Positions 50,798 through 59,852 of a stretch of DNA of 64,000 nucleotides are shown piece by piece. Both the position numbers and the translations under genes were made by a program. The stretch is taken from NCBI RefSeq assembly GCF_021496665.1, contig NZ_CP071246.1:1054001-1118000 (forward strand), given 5' to 3'. The first letter of the stretch is position 1. Each line of letters starts with the position of its first letter. The notes under the pieces are model-generated. The model searched no databases. It was not told the DNA's origin and saw nothing but the letters and a program-made list of their open reading frames with translations. Origin of the DNA: Corynebacterium sp. CNCTC7651 (GTDB lineage: Bacteria; Actinomycetota; Actinomycetes; Mycobacteriales; Mycobacteriaceae).

Positions 50798-51952
50798 CTA
50801 CCTGCCCAGTTGGCGCAGCAACCATTCCGTGTCGCGTCCCAGGTGCTGGAAGTACGGCCCGAAGTGGTTTGTCCCCGTGCGGCCCAGCATCCGCGGCAAG
50901 CGCCGGGTTTCCAAGTCCCGGCCCCACGCTTCCGCAAGCTTTTCGACGGTCGCGTGAGGCACCAGATCGTCGTAACGCGATGCCCAGAGCCGTGTTGGAA
51001 TGCGCAGCGGGCGGCGCGCGCCGAGGGTGTTGGCGGCGAGGAACTCGGAGGTCCTGGGCAAGTCATCCAGCAGCTGCGCCATGCTCACGCCGGACGTGGT
51101 CCAGCGGCGGGTCTTCTCCCACGGGCGCACGATTACGGCGCCGGCGGCGCAGACGCGGGCGTCGAAAAGCACGGCCTCGAGGCCTTCGGGGCTCAAGTGC
51201 GGGGCGATCTCCTCCGCGATTGCGGTGTCGGAGGCCATCATCCCGGCGACGGCGTAGAGGATCACGATGGACGCCATCGCGCCATCGACGTGATCAAGCA
51301 TGGCGGTGAGATCCGCCGGAGGGGCGCCGACCACGGCGGCCAGAGGCTGCAGCTCCGGGGCGTACTCGGGCTGCTCCAGCCAGGCACCGACGGCCCCGCC
51401 GCCCTGGGAAAACCCCCACAGCCCGAGATTCTCCGCGCCCACGCCGAGGGATGCGGCGGCGCGCACCGCGTCCGCCAGCGCGCGGGCGGAGGACACGTGG
51501 TCGCAATACAGCTGCACGTTGTCCTCGGGGTCGCGCGGGTAATCCGTCAGCACCACGTTCGCACCGTGGGCGACGAGCAGGTTGATCGCCGGCTGCTCGT
51601 AGGCCGCGATCGCGTCAAGTGGGTTGCGGCGCACCTGCGCGCCGACGGTGCAGGAGTAGGAGGGATCGCAGTGCCGCGCCACACCCTGCGTGGACGGCGC
51701 GAACGCGATCGTGGGCTGCGGGCCCTTGCCGCGCCACGGCGTGCGGGAGCGGAACACGGCGCCGGTAGCTGTCAGGATCCGGCTCTTGCGGTCGGACGTG
51801 GCGTAATCGATCCGCCAGGACTCGGCGGGATTCGCCCGCCCGCTTAAACCAACCGGGCGAATCTCCGCGGCGGCCAGCAGCGTTCCCGGGCGCACCCCCG
51901 TCAACCACGTCGCGGCACCGAAATCGGGCCAGCCCCGCAGCGGCTCGCGCAA
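50798..51952 (-). CDS. Secretory lipase (LIP) family protein lacking a signal peptide
   Basis: 384 residues from TTG 51952. The alpha/beta hydrolase shows GLWGFSQGGGA (nucleophile Ser near 180), an Asp in SRYDDLVPHATV and a His in GTNHFGPYF. The segment VGAPPADLTAMLDHVDG is typical of the LIP family, which usually is secreted, but no signal peptide is seen at this start. The start codon is uncertain: GGAGCGAGG lies just before the TTG. fxsA begins 1 nt after its stop. Confidence 0.75.
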   Translation of the reverse strand: MREPLRGWPDFGAATWLTGVRPGTLLAAAEIRPVGLSGRANPAESWRIDYATSDRKSRILTATGAVFRSRTPWRGKGPQPTIAFAPSTQGVARHCDPSYSCTVGAQVRRNPLDAIAAYEQPAINLLVAHGANVVLTDYPRDPEDNVQLYCDHVSSARALADAVRAAASLGVGAENLGLWGFSQGGGAVGAWLEQPEYAPELQPLAAVVGAPPADLTAMLDHVDGAMASIVILYAVAGMMASDTAIAEEIAPHLSPEGLEAVLFDARVCAAGAVIVRPWEKTRRWTTSGVSMAQLLDDLPRTSEFLAANTLGARRPLRIPTRLWASRYDDLVPHATVEKLAEAWGRDLETRRLPRMLGRTGTNHFGPYFQHLGRDTEWLLRQLGR

Positions 51953-51974
51953 CCTCGCTCCACATACCGCCCGC

Positions 51975-52724
51975 CTACCTCGGCATGTGCCGCCAGATCG
52001 GGCGCGGCACCAGGCGCATCACGAACGCGAGCGCGGCGAGGCGGCGGGGAATCCACACCGTTGCACTTTTGCCTCGCGCGGCGGCCGCGACCACGGCATC
52101 CGCCACCACGTCCGGGGTCACGGACATGGGTGCGGGTTTCATGCCGGCGGTCATGGATCCGATGACAAACCCGGGCCGCGCCGTGATCAGGTTCAGACCC
52201 GTGCCGTGCAGCCGGTCGGCGAGGCCCTGGCAAAATGCGTCGAGCCCCGCCTTGGTGGATCCGTAGACGTAATTCGCGCGGCGCGCCCGCCAACCCGCGA
52301 TGGAGCTGAACGCGTAGATCTCTCCTCGCTCCATCTCATCCGCCAGCACTGTGAGCATGCTGATCTGCGCGAGATAGTCCACGGTGCCGATGCGCACGGC
52401 CTCGCCCTCGTCGTGCTCCGCCTGCTCCTGGTCGCCCAAGATGCCGAAGGCGACAACCGCGGTGGTCACCTCGCCGTCTTCCGCGGCGCGCTGCACTAGC
52501 TGGCGGTGGGACTCGAGGTCCGCGGCGTCGAAGTGCATCGTCGTCACCCGTGCAGCCCCGGCTTCCCGCAGGCGCTGCGCAACGCGTTCCCCTCGGCCGC
52601 CGTCCTCCGGATCGCGCAGCGCGGCCACCACGTGGCGCCCGGCGCAGATGCGCTGGACAATCTCGCCGCCGATGTCGCTGGTGGCGCCGAGAAGCAGGAT
52701 TGCGCCGTGAGAAGCTGATGTCAT
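51975..52724 (-). CDS. Short-chain dehydrogenase, DprE2-like
   Basis: 249 residues. The NADP motif LLLGATSDIGGEIVQRI (about 10-26), Ser in FSSIAGWRARRANYVYGSTKAG with Tyr and Lys of YxxxK (Y-G-S-T-K), and GFVIGSMTAGM fit the DprE2/Rv2073c branch of SDR enzymes. True DprE2 makes decaprenylphosphoryl-arabinose with DprE1; this copy lies away from any DprE1 gene in view and may be the Rv2073c-type paralogue. It overlaps the M24 peptidase gene by 4 nt. Confidence 0.82.
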   Translation of the reverse strand: MTSASHGAILLLGATSDIGGEIVQRICAGRHVVAALRDPEDGGRGERVAQRLREAGAARVTTMHFDAADLESHRQLVQRAAEDGEVTTAVVAFGILGDQEQAEHDEGEAVRIGTVDYLAQISMLTVLADEMERGEIYAFSSIAGWRARRANYVYGSTKAGLDAFCQGLADRLHGTGLNLITARPGFVIGSMTAGMKPAPMSVTPDVVADAVVAAAARGKSATVWIPRRLAALAFVMRLVPRPIWRHMPR

Positions 52725-53893
52725 CGCAGGTCCCTCGGCTGGGAGTTGAGGGCCACCGCACCGTCGGCGGTGAGGACCACGATGTCCTCGATGCGCATGC
52801 CGAAGCGGCCCGGGATGTAGATGCCGGGTTCGATGGAAAACGCCATGCCCTCGCGCAGCACCACCTCGCTACCGCCGATGATGAACGGCGCTTCGTGCAC
52901 CGCCAGCCCAATACCGTGGCCCAGGCGGTGCGTGAAGTACTCGCCGTAGCCGGCCTCGGCGATGATGTCGCGCGCAACCGCGTCGAGCTCGCCTGCGGTC
53001 ATGCCGGGGCGCGCCGCTTCTACCGCCGCCAGCTGGGCGCGGTGCAGGACCTCATACGCGGCGAGAGCCTCGGGATCAGCCGCGCCTGGATCCCCGCCCA
53101 CAACGTAGGTGCGGGTGCAGTCGGAGTTGTAGCCGGAATCCAGCGGGCCGCCGATGTCCACCACCACGATGTCGCCCGTTTCCAGCACGCGATCCGAATA
53201 GTCGTGGTGCGGGTTGGCGCCGTTCGGGCCGGAACCGACGATGATGAAGTCCGCGCGCTGGTGCTCGGCGTGAATCAGCTCGGCGAGGTCCGCCGCGACC
53301 TCCCTCTCGGTGCGCCCGGGCGCAAGGAGCTCCGGCACCCGGGCATGCACGCGGTCAATGGCTGCGCCCGCCTTGGTCAGCTCCGCGATCTCCGCCGGGT
53401 CCTTGGCGCTGAAGCATGCGCCGATCTCGGGGTCGATGAGTCGGGTTGCTAACCCCGCAGCACCGAGACGGTCCTGCAGCGCGAAGGTGTGGTCCGCCGT
53501 CAAGCCCGGGGCAATATCCACCGCGGCCATGCCTCCGGCAGCGCTGGCCCCCTCGACGGAGGGCGCGGTGCCGCCGTCGGCAGCACCGGCCAGGAACTCC
53601 GTGACCAGCGCGTACGGGTCCTGCCCGTCGCGCCACCCTACGAGCTCCACGCCGTCCAGGGCTCCCTCGGCCCGCAGTGTGTCCACGTCCGTCATCGGGG
53701 CCACGGCAAGCACGCCGCCGCCAGGCGCGAATACCAGGGCCGTTAGGCGCTCGTGCGAACGCATCGCGGAGCCGGTGAGGTACGCGAATTCCGGCCCGGT
53801 GCCCACTACCAGTCCAGCGCTATGAGCTGGGGCGAGGGCTGCGGACACGGCATCGCGGCGGGCGGTGTAGGCGGCATCATCGAAAAACGGCAT
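52721..53893 (-). CDS. M24 metallopeptidase, Xaa-Pro aminopeptidase type (PepE-like)
   Basis: 390 residues. An N-terminal creatinase-like domain (about 1-165) is followed by the pita-bread domain. Metal ligands are visible: Asp in VVDIGGPLD and SDCTRTY, His in HRLGHGIGLAVHE, Glu in FSIEPGIY and in GMRIEDIVVL. It removes N-terminal residues before proline. ATG 53893 is chosen because PFFDDAAYTARR is the natural N-terminus and TACGAT lies 6 nt upstream. Position matches Rv2089c (pepE). Confidence 0.88.
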   Translation of the reverse strand: MPFFDDAAYTARRDAVSAALAPAHSAGLVVGTGPEFAYLTGSAMRSHERLTALVFAPGGGVLAVAPMTDVDTLRAEGALDGVELVGWRDGQDPYALVTEFLAGAADGGTAPSVEGASAAGGMAAVDIAPGLTADHTFALQDRLGAAGLATRLIDPEIGACFSAKDPAEIAELTKAGAAIDRVHARVPELLAPGRTEREVAADLAELIHAEHQRADFIIVGSGPNGANPHHDYSDRVLETGDIVVVDIGGPLDSGYNSDCTRTYVVGGDPGAADPEALAAYEVLHRAQLAAVEAARPGMTAGELDAVARDIIAEAGYGEYFTHRLGHGIGLAVHEAPFIIGGSEVVLREGMAFSIEPGIYIPGRFGMRIEDIVVLTADGAVALNSQPRDLR

Positions 53894-53905
53894 GGGCCCA
53901 TCGTA
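53894..53905 (-). promoter_or_regulatory. Leaderless-type promoter of M24 peptidase
   Basis: On minus, TACGAT (53905-53900), six nt, ATG at 53893. It is back-to-back with the protease promoter within 52 nt. Confidence 0.5.
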
Positions 53906-53932
53906 GAGCCACCCCTGGTGGCGGCTGCTGGC

Positions 53933-53945
53933 TAGACTCGCCTGC
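53933..53945 (+). promoter_or_regulatory. Leaderless-type promoter of trypsin-like protease
   Basis: TAGACT (53933-53938), seven nt, GTG 53946. Confidence 0.5.
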
Positions 53946-54521
53946 GTGCCAGTTTCTCTCGCCCACCTTGCGCGCATCGCCGGCGCGGCGGGCTACTGCA
54001 GCGGCACACTCGTCGGCCCGGCCACGGTGTTGACGTGCGGGCACTTCTTCGCCCCGGATCTCGAACTTGAGCGCGTCACCTGCACTGTTGCGGGCACGCG
54101 CCGCCGCATCGAGCACCTGGAGCGCTTCCCGGGCACAGACATCGCGCTGGCCACGCTCACCAAAGCCATCGACGTTGTCGACGCCTTCCCAACCTTCGGC
54201 CCGTGCCCGCTCCCCTTCGCGCGCACGGTCACGCTCGGATTCGGCGGGCAATCTCAGCAGGTCGCGGCACGCCCAGGCCGCTTGCTCACGGCCCTGCCAC
54301 TCGCGGTCTCCCGCAGCCGCAGCACCATCGCACGCCCCGCCGCGCTCATCCTCAACTCCCCGCGCGCCGTCAAGGGGGATTCGGGAGGGCCCGTGCTTTA
54401 CGACGGCCACATTTTCGCAACCCAGTCCCTCATCCTCGATCCGTGTGAGAAGAACCTCGGGGTGGCCACGGTGTCGGTGCTACCGAAAGCGATCGTCGAA
54501 AAGCTCGAAGCCCTCCGTTAG
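53946..54521 (+). CDS. Trypsin-like (S1) serine protease, apparently cytoplasmic
   Basis: 191 residues. The triad contexts are VLTCGHFFAP (His), GTDIALATL (Asp) and KGDSGGPVLYDG (Ser). There is no signal peptide: the N-terminus MPVSLAHLARIAGAAG runs directly into the barrel, odd for this family, so it is either retained in the cell or exported by another route. The gene is divergent from the M24 peptidase and its stop overlaps helY by 4 nt. Confidence 0.78.
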   Translation: MPVSLAHLARIAGAAGYCSGTLVGPATVLTCGHFFAPDLELERVTCTVAGTRRRIEHLERFPGTDIALATLTKAIDVVDAFPTFGPCPLPFARTVTLGFGGQSQQVAARPGRLLTALPLAVSRSRSTIARPAALILNSPRAVKGDSGGPVLYDGHIFATQSLILDPCEKNLGVATVSVLPKAIVEKLEALR

Positions 54522-57306
54522 CTGCCGATGGCGACCACGCCGCGGCGGATGGCGTCGATGGCGCGGTTGGCGTTGTGGCGGATGTCGTCCGAGTACCCGG
54601 TCTTGGCAATCTGCTCCAGCAGGTCGATCACCTGGCGGCACCAGCGCACGAAGTCGCCCGCGGTGAGCTCGGCGCCCGATTCCGCGGCCGCGGCAAGCGC
54701 GTAGCCTAGCGGCGCGCCGGCCGTCCACTGGTGGATGGAGAGGCTAAAGCCGGCATCCGGGATGCGCGTCACCGGGAGCTGGTGGCGCTTTTCGTCAGAA
54801 ACCAGCTCGCCGTAGATGCGCATCGTCTCATGCATCGCGTCCGCCATGCGCTCCGTCGCGGCCTCCGGCGAACCGCCGGTGGCCTTGCGGTTTTCAAAGA
54901 TCACCATTGATGCAACGCCAGCGAGCTCAGCGGGGTCCAGCTCGTCCCAGATCCCGCGCTTCAGGCACTGCGCCACCAGCAGGTCCGAGACGTTGTGGAT
55001 GCGGGCGAGGCGCTCGCCCTCTTCGGTGACCTGCGGCTCACCGTCCACAATCTCCACGTAATCCATCTCGGTGAGCAGGCCAATGATGCGCTCGAAGGTG
55101 CGGCCCAGCGTATCCGTGGAGGCATCCACGCGCCGGGAGAGCTTGTTCAGCTTCCGCTCCTCGCGCACCAGCTCTTCGCCCACGCGTGCCAGCATTTCCC
55201 GATCGGCCGCGGGCCAGTGGTGGACCGGGTGGTTACGGATTGCCTCGCGCAGCGCCAGCACCTGCTTGTTGGGGCGGGTGCGGGCCTCGCCCCGCATCTT
55301 CTTCGGCGCGTTGAAGTTGCCGCGGCGCAGCATCTCCACCACTTTGCGGGTGTGCTTGCGCGGCTGTTCCTGCATGTGGCGCGGCACCTTGATGCGGCCC
55401 ACCACCAGGGGCGGGTTGCGGAAGGTGGAGGTGTCGATGCGACCGGACCACCCGCGTTCCGTGGTCACCCACGGCCTCGGATCATCCTTGCGGGAGGCGG
55501 CCTGCACCACCGCGGCGAGTTCCGGCATCTTTTTGCCGGGGATGGCGATGACCTCGCCCACCGTCAGGCGGGCCAGGATGGTGCGGGTTTCCACCTGCCT
55601 GTCCTCCACGGAGTGGCGGCGGGCCTCCTTCTCCGCATCGGAGAGGTCGCGCCGCAGCTCCAAGTACTCCACCAAGTCTCCCGCCGGGTCATCCGACGGC
55701 GGGGCGAAGGAGGCGATGTCGCGCTCGAGCTGTTCGTGCAGTTTGTTCACCTTGGACTGCAGGCGCTCGATGTCGCGCACCTCCCCCACCACGGAGCGGT
55801 CCGTCTGGAACTGGGCGAAGGACTGCTCGATGAGGCGGATCGAAGCATCGTAGCCGTTCATGCCCAGCATGTTGATAGCCATGTTGTAGCCCGGGGTGAA
55901 CGGGGACACCAGCGGGTACGTGCGGGTGGAGGCGAGGCCGGCCACTTCCCGCGGATCCATCGCGGGCGCCCACTGCACCACTGCGTTGCCGATGTGGTCG
56001 ATGCCGCGGCGGCCAGCGCGGCCCGTGAGCTGCGTGTACTGGCCGGGCGTGAGGTCCACGTGCGCTTCGCCGTTGAACTTGATCAGCTTCTCCAGCACCA
56101 CGGTGCGCGCCGGCATGTTGATGCCCAGCGCAAGCGTCTCGGTGGCAAAGACCACCTTGACCAGGTTGCGGACGAAGAGTTGCTCCACAATGTGCTTGAA
56201 CGCGGGCAGCATGCCGGCGTGATGGGCGGCAAAACCGCGGATCCACGCGGTGCGAAGTTGGCGGTAGTTGAGCACCTGCAGGTCTTCCTCCGGGATGTCC
56301 TGCACGCCGTCGTCGATAATCGCCCGGATCTCGTCCTGCTCCTCCGGCGTGGTCAGCTCCTTGCGGGAGCGGAGGCATTGGAACAGCGCCCCGTCGCCCC
56401 CGGCGCGGGAGAAGATGAAGATGATGGCGGGCAGCATGTCGCGCCCCTGCAGGGCGGCCACCACTTCCGGGCGGCCAACCGGGCGGATTTTGTCCTGGGC
56501 GCGCTCGTGCCCGCTGCGCCGACCGGCCGCGCGTGAGCGGAAGCCGCGCCCCTCCTCGAAGTCGCGGCGGCCCTCGTCCGCACTGCCCGCTTCGATGCGG
56601 GCGATCGTGTGCTCGAGGTCCCGGTTCACCCTGCCGTCCGTGCCCGGCTCAAACAGCGGGAAGATCTTGCGGCCCACCATCATGTACTGGCTCAGCGGCA
56701 CCGGGCGGTGGTCGGACACCACCACGGCGGTATCACCCCGCACGGTGCCCAGCCACTCGCCGAACTCCTCCGAGTTGGACACCGTGGCGGAAAGGCCGAT
56801 GAGGTTCACCGAGTCATCCAGTCCAGGTTGAGGATGATCTCCTCCCACACCGCGCCGCGGTCCAGGTCGGCGAGGTAGTGGATCTCATCCATCACCACAT
56901 GGGACAGGCGCTCCAGCTGCGGGGACTCGGCGTAAATCATGTTGCGCAGCACCTCGGTAGTCATCACCACCACCTCGGCGCTGCCGTTGATGCTGACGTC
57001 CCCAGTCAAAAGCCCCACGGCATCCTCGCCGTGCTGCGCCACCAGGTCGTGATACTTCTGGTTGCTCAGCGCCTTAATCGGCGTGGTGTAGAAGCACTTG
57101 GTGCCGCGGGAGAGCGCCAGCGCCACCGCGAATTCGCCGACCACGGTCTTGCCGGAGCCGGTCGGGGCGCACACCAGCACCCCGCGGTCTGCTTCCACGG
57201 CGCGGCATGCTTCGATCTGGAACGCATCCAGGGCGAAGCTTTTCGACGCCGCATATTCAGCCAAAAAGGATTCAGGGACTGTGTTCGCGGCATCGGGAGT
57301 TGTCAT
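54518..57306 (-). pseudogene. helY: Ski2/Mtr4-like DEAD/H helicase HelY, frameshifted by a 5-bp duplication
   Basis: Part one (57306 downwards) has the Q region, CAPTGSGKTVVGEF, TTPIKALSNQK, TGDVSINGSA, MTTEVLRNMIY and DEIHYL, then runs into a stop after ILNLDWMTR. The next frame resumes with DDSVNLIGLSATVSNSEEFG and continues through GINMPARTVVLEKL, TGRAGRRGID and the C-terminal Ski2 domain. Removing one copy of a CTGGA tandem pair (56817-56826) restores ILNLDDSVNLIGLSAT and a ~927-residue protein. So helY is disrupted in this sequence unless this is an assembly error. The family acts on structured RNA. Confidence 0.88.
56817..56826. repeat. 5-bp tandem duplication breaking helY
   Basis: On minus it reads CTGGACTGGA; one copy gives a continuous helicase frame, two give the frameshift. 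Confidence 0.9.
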
Positions 57307-57319
57307 GCGCCCCAGGGTA
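57307..57319 (-). promoter_or_regulatory. Leaderless-type promoter of helY
   Basis: On minus, TACCCT (57319-57314), seven nt, ATG at 57306. Confidence 0.4.
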
Positions 57320-57320
57320 C

Positions 57321-58481
57321 CTAGAGAACGTCGTCGAACATGCCTCCGCTGCCGTAGCTCGAACCCTGCGGCGGCTCAGCGGGGCGCGCAGGCGGATTCG
57401 CTTTCCTGCTAGTGCTGCCCGAGGTGCTCGGGGTTTGGGTGCGGCGAGGGCTGGGGTAGCTGCGCACAGGTGCGGCCGGCGCGATGGGCTCAGGCTTAGC
57501 GACGTTCGATGCCCGCCCCCGCGCGGAACCGGATGCGTGCACGGGGGCTGCGGCACCCACCGGTTGTGCGCGGCCGATCGGGCTCGAAGCCTCATCATCC
57601 TCGAGATCCAACCAGTCGGGGCGCTCGCGATCGTGGCGCTTGTCGTTGAAGCGGATGAATTGGAAAGACAGTTCCACCAGCAGGCACATCGAGGTGCCGA
57701 GGGCGAGCATGGAGAACGGATCTTGGCCAGGTGTCATGAACGCGGCGAAGATGAAGAGGCCCACGATGATGCCGCGGCGCTTATCTTTCACATGCTCATA
57801 ACGCAGCACCCCGACCAGGTTCAGCATGACCACGATCAGCGGCAGCTCAAAACTCACGCCGAACACAAGCGTCAGGCCCAAGAGGAAGTCGTAGTACTTC
57901 TGGCCCGTCAGGCCACCTACCTGCACCTCGCCGCCCATGGTCATGAGCACGTACAGCCCCTTGTCCAAGACAAAGTACGCCAGCAGCGCGCCGGCGACGA
58001 AAAGCAGTACCGCCAAGCTTACAAAGGTGAACGTGTAGCGCTTCTCGTTCTTGTGCAGGCCAGGGGTGATAAAGGCCCATGTTTGGTACAGCCACACCGG
58101 CGAGGCCAATACCAGACCGGCCAAGGCACCCACCTTCAGGCGGAGCATGAACATCTCAAACGGCCCGGTAGCCAGCAGGCGGCAGGACCCGTCGTGGGTG
58201 AAGTCCGCCCGCAGGTGCTCGGGCAGGTTGCAGTAGGGCCCGCGGATAATCTCGCCCAACGGCGTGATGCCGGGCGGGGTGTTCTGATACCAGATGAAAC
58301 CGATCACGGTTCCCACGGCAACGGCGGCGAGCGAAATGATGATCCTGCGGCGGAGCTCCTGCAGGTGCTCCACCAGCGTCATCTCCCCTTGCGGGTTATG
58401 CCTGCGGCTCTGCCTCTGCCGCTTCGCCTGCTTTACCTGCCGCGAAGAGGCCCGCGCCGCGGGGTCGCGTGTGCTGGCCAC
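57321..58481 (-). CDS. tatC: Twin-arginine translocase subunit TatC
   Basis: 386 residues. Six membrane helices are predicted (about residues 48-65, 115-140, 155-180, 195-220, 235-250, 255-275). EMTLVEHLQELRRRI is the conserved N-terminal motif and TFTFVSLAVLLFVAGALLAYF, FMTPGQDP are also typical. The final ~110 residues are a Pro/Ser/Ala-rich cytoplasmic tail, long for TatC. GTG 58481 lies 3 nt after tatA; ATG 58382 would remove a basic N-terminal stretch. It recognises folded Tat substrates. Confidence 0.93.
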   Translation of the reverse strand: MASTRDPAARASSRQVKQAKRQRQSRRHNPQGEMTLVEHLQELRRRIIISLAAVAVGTVIGFIWYQNTPPGITPLGEIIRGPYCNLPEHLRADFTHDGSCRLLATGPFEMFMLRLKVGALAGLVLASPVWLYQTWAFITPGLHKNEKRYTFTFVSLAVLLFVAGALLAYFVLDKGLYVLMTMGGEVQVGGLTGQKYYDFLLGLTLVFGVSFELPLIVVMLNLVGVLRYEHVKDKRRGIIVGLFIFAAFMTPGQDPFSMLALGTSMCLLVELSFQFIRFNDKRHDRERPDWLDLEDDEASSPIGRAQPVGAAAPVHASGSARGRASNVAKPEPIAPAAPVRSYPSPRRTQTPSTSGSTSRKANPPARPAEPPQGSSYGSGGMFDDVL

Positions 58482-58484
58482 GGT

Positions 58485-58826
58485 CTATCGGCGCGGCTGG
58501 TTCTCGGGGCGATCCCAGAAATCGTCCGGCTGCGCAGCGCTGCGCGTCTCCTGGTTCGCCGGGTTCACAGGGTAGCCCGGGTTCGCAACATCGTTCGGGT
58601 TGTTCGGCTGGGCCGGGTACTGCGACGGCTGGGCGGCAATCTGCTGCTGACCCGGCTGCGTAACGGGGTCCTCCATGTCCTCGCGGCGCATCTCCTTTAC
58701 CTCGGACTTGAAGATGCGTGCGGAGCGGCCCATGGAACGCGCAAGGTCCGGCAGCTTGTTCGCGCCGAACAGCAGCAGCACGATGGCGAGGATGATGAGA
58801 ATTTCGGGGAGGCCGACACTCGGCAT
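58485..58826 (-). CDS. tatA: Twin-arginine translocase subunit TatA
   Basis: 113 residues. [21 protein letters not shown] is the membrane helix, followed by the amphipathic [19 protein letters not shown] with the conserved FG-x-KLPD hinge. The rest is a Gln/Pro/Asn-rich tail. ATG 58826 is chosen because GGAAAGGA precedes it. It oligomerises with TatC to form the Tat pore. It lies between pafC and tatC, the common actinobacterial arrangement. Confidence 0.95.
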   Translation of the reverse strand: MPSVGLPEILIILAIVLLLFGANKLPDLARSMGRSARIFKSEVKEMRREDMEDPVTQPGQQQIAAQPSQYPAQPNNPNDVANPGYPVNPANQETRSAAQPDDFWDRPENQPRR

Positions 58827-58889
58827 GACTGTCCTTTCCAACGGTTTGCGCGGGCCCGTAACGGGTGCGAAAAGGTCCGCTTCACGGGA

Positions 58890-59852
58890 TCATAGCAACG
58901 CTGCAAGCGCCGAAGCCGAACGGCGCTGCACTTCCGCGGCCAGATCCGCCGGCGCTTCCAGTACCACGCGGTCCGCCTGGCCGAGACAGAAGCGAATAAG
59001 CCAGTCCCCACTGCCGTAACGCAAGCGGGCTCGCACCCACTCCACGCCCGCGCTTTCCAAGGCAGCGATGTCGCTGCCGTCCAGCTCAAGATCCCAGTAA
59101 TCCGCCAGCCACGTAGCCGTGCGGTGGATGCGCAGCTCCGCCACCGCGGTCTCGCTGAAGTCGAATGGGTTTTGCGGATCGAAGGCGCTGCTCGAGGCGG
59201 CGGCGCTGTCAATTGGAGCGTCGAGAAGCAAAGCCCCCCGGATGCGGTCGAAGCGGAAGTGCTTCACCGTGTCGCCGTCCAGCGCGCGCAGGTACGTCTG
59301 ACCGTTGTTGTGGAAGGTGTCCATGGGAGACACCGTGCGGGTCGTGGTGGCATCCGAGGTGACGGAGTAGTACGTGAGCTCGAGCTGGCGGCCTTCCGCA
59401 AGCGCCTGCGCGATGACGTCGGTGAACGCCGCGGTGCCGTCCGGATCCGCGTAACGGGCATCGCCCACCGCGCCTTCCAGCGTCACCTCACGAATCTTTT
59501 CCGCGGCCGAGGTCACCGCGCTGCGATCCACCAGCCCCGGCATCGTCTCCAAGGACTCCAGGAGCAGCAGCAGCGCGTTCGCCTCTGTGGGGGTCATGCG
59601 CAGAGGCTTGTCCAGCCCCTTGGAATCGATGATCTTGACACTCATCCAGTCGTGCTCCAGGTCGATCATCTCGCCTGCGTGCTTGCCCAGGCCGGAGAGG
59701 TGGAGCAGGTCAAGATCATCCCTCACCTGGACCGGGTCCAAGCCGAGATCCCGCGCCATCTCCATCACCGTGGAGCCGGGGTGTTTGCCCACGTAGGCCA
59801 GCAGGTTCAAAATGCGCACAGTGCGCTGTTGGAGCTGAAGCTTGTCACTCAT
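58890..59852 (-). CDS. pafC: WYL-domain regulator PafC
   Basis: 320 residues. An HTH domain (RTVRILNLLAYVGKHPGSTVMEMARDLGL, about 9-38) is followed by a WYL domain (about 130-220) and WCX extension. With PafB it forms a heterodimer that activates DNA-damage genes independently of LexA in mycobacteria; corynebacterial function is inferred. ATG 59852 overlaps the pafB stop (ATGA). The first WYL triad positions are partly replaced (LTYYSVT). Confidence 0.9.
   Translation of the reverse strand: MSDKLQLQQRTVRILNLLAYVGKHPGSTVMEMARDLGLDPVQVRDDLDLLHLSGLGKHAGEMIDLEHDWMSVKIIDSKGLDKPLRMTPTEANALLLLLESLETMPGLVDRSAVTSAAEKIREVTLEGAVGDARYADPDGTAAFTDVIAQALAEGRQLELTYYSVTSDATTTRTVSPMDTFHNNGQTYLRALDGDTVKHFRFDRIRGALLLDAPIDSAAASSSAFDPQNPFDFSETAVAELRIHRTATWLADYWDLELDGSDIAALESAGVEWVRARLRYGSGDWLIRFCLGQADRVVLEAPADLAAEVQRRSASALAALL

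Noticed and set aside
54995..56536. 513-codon open frame on plus
   Set aside because: It is fully antisense to helY, whose motifs are clear; long antisense frames are expected in GC-rich DNA.
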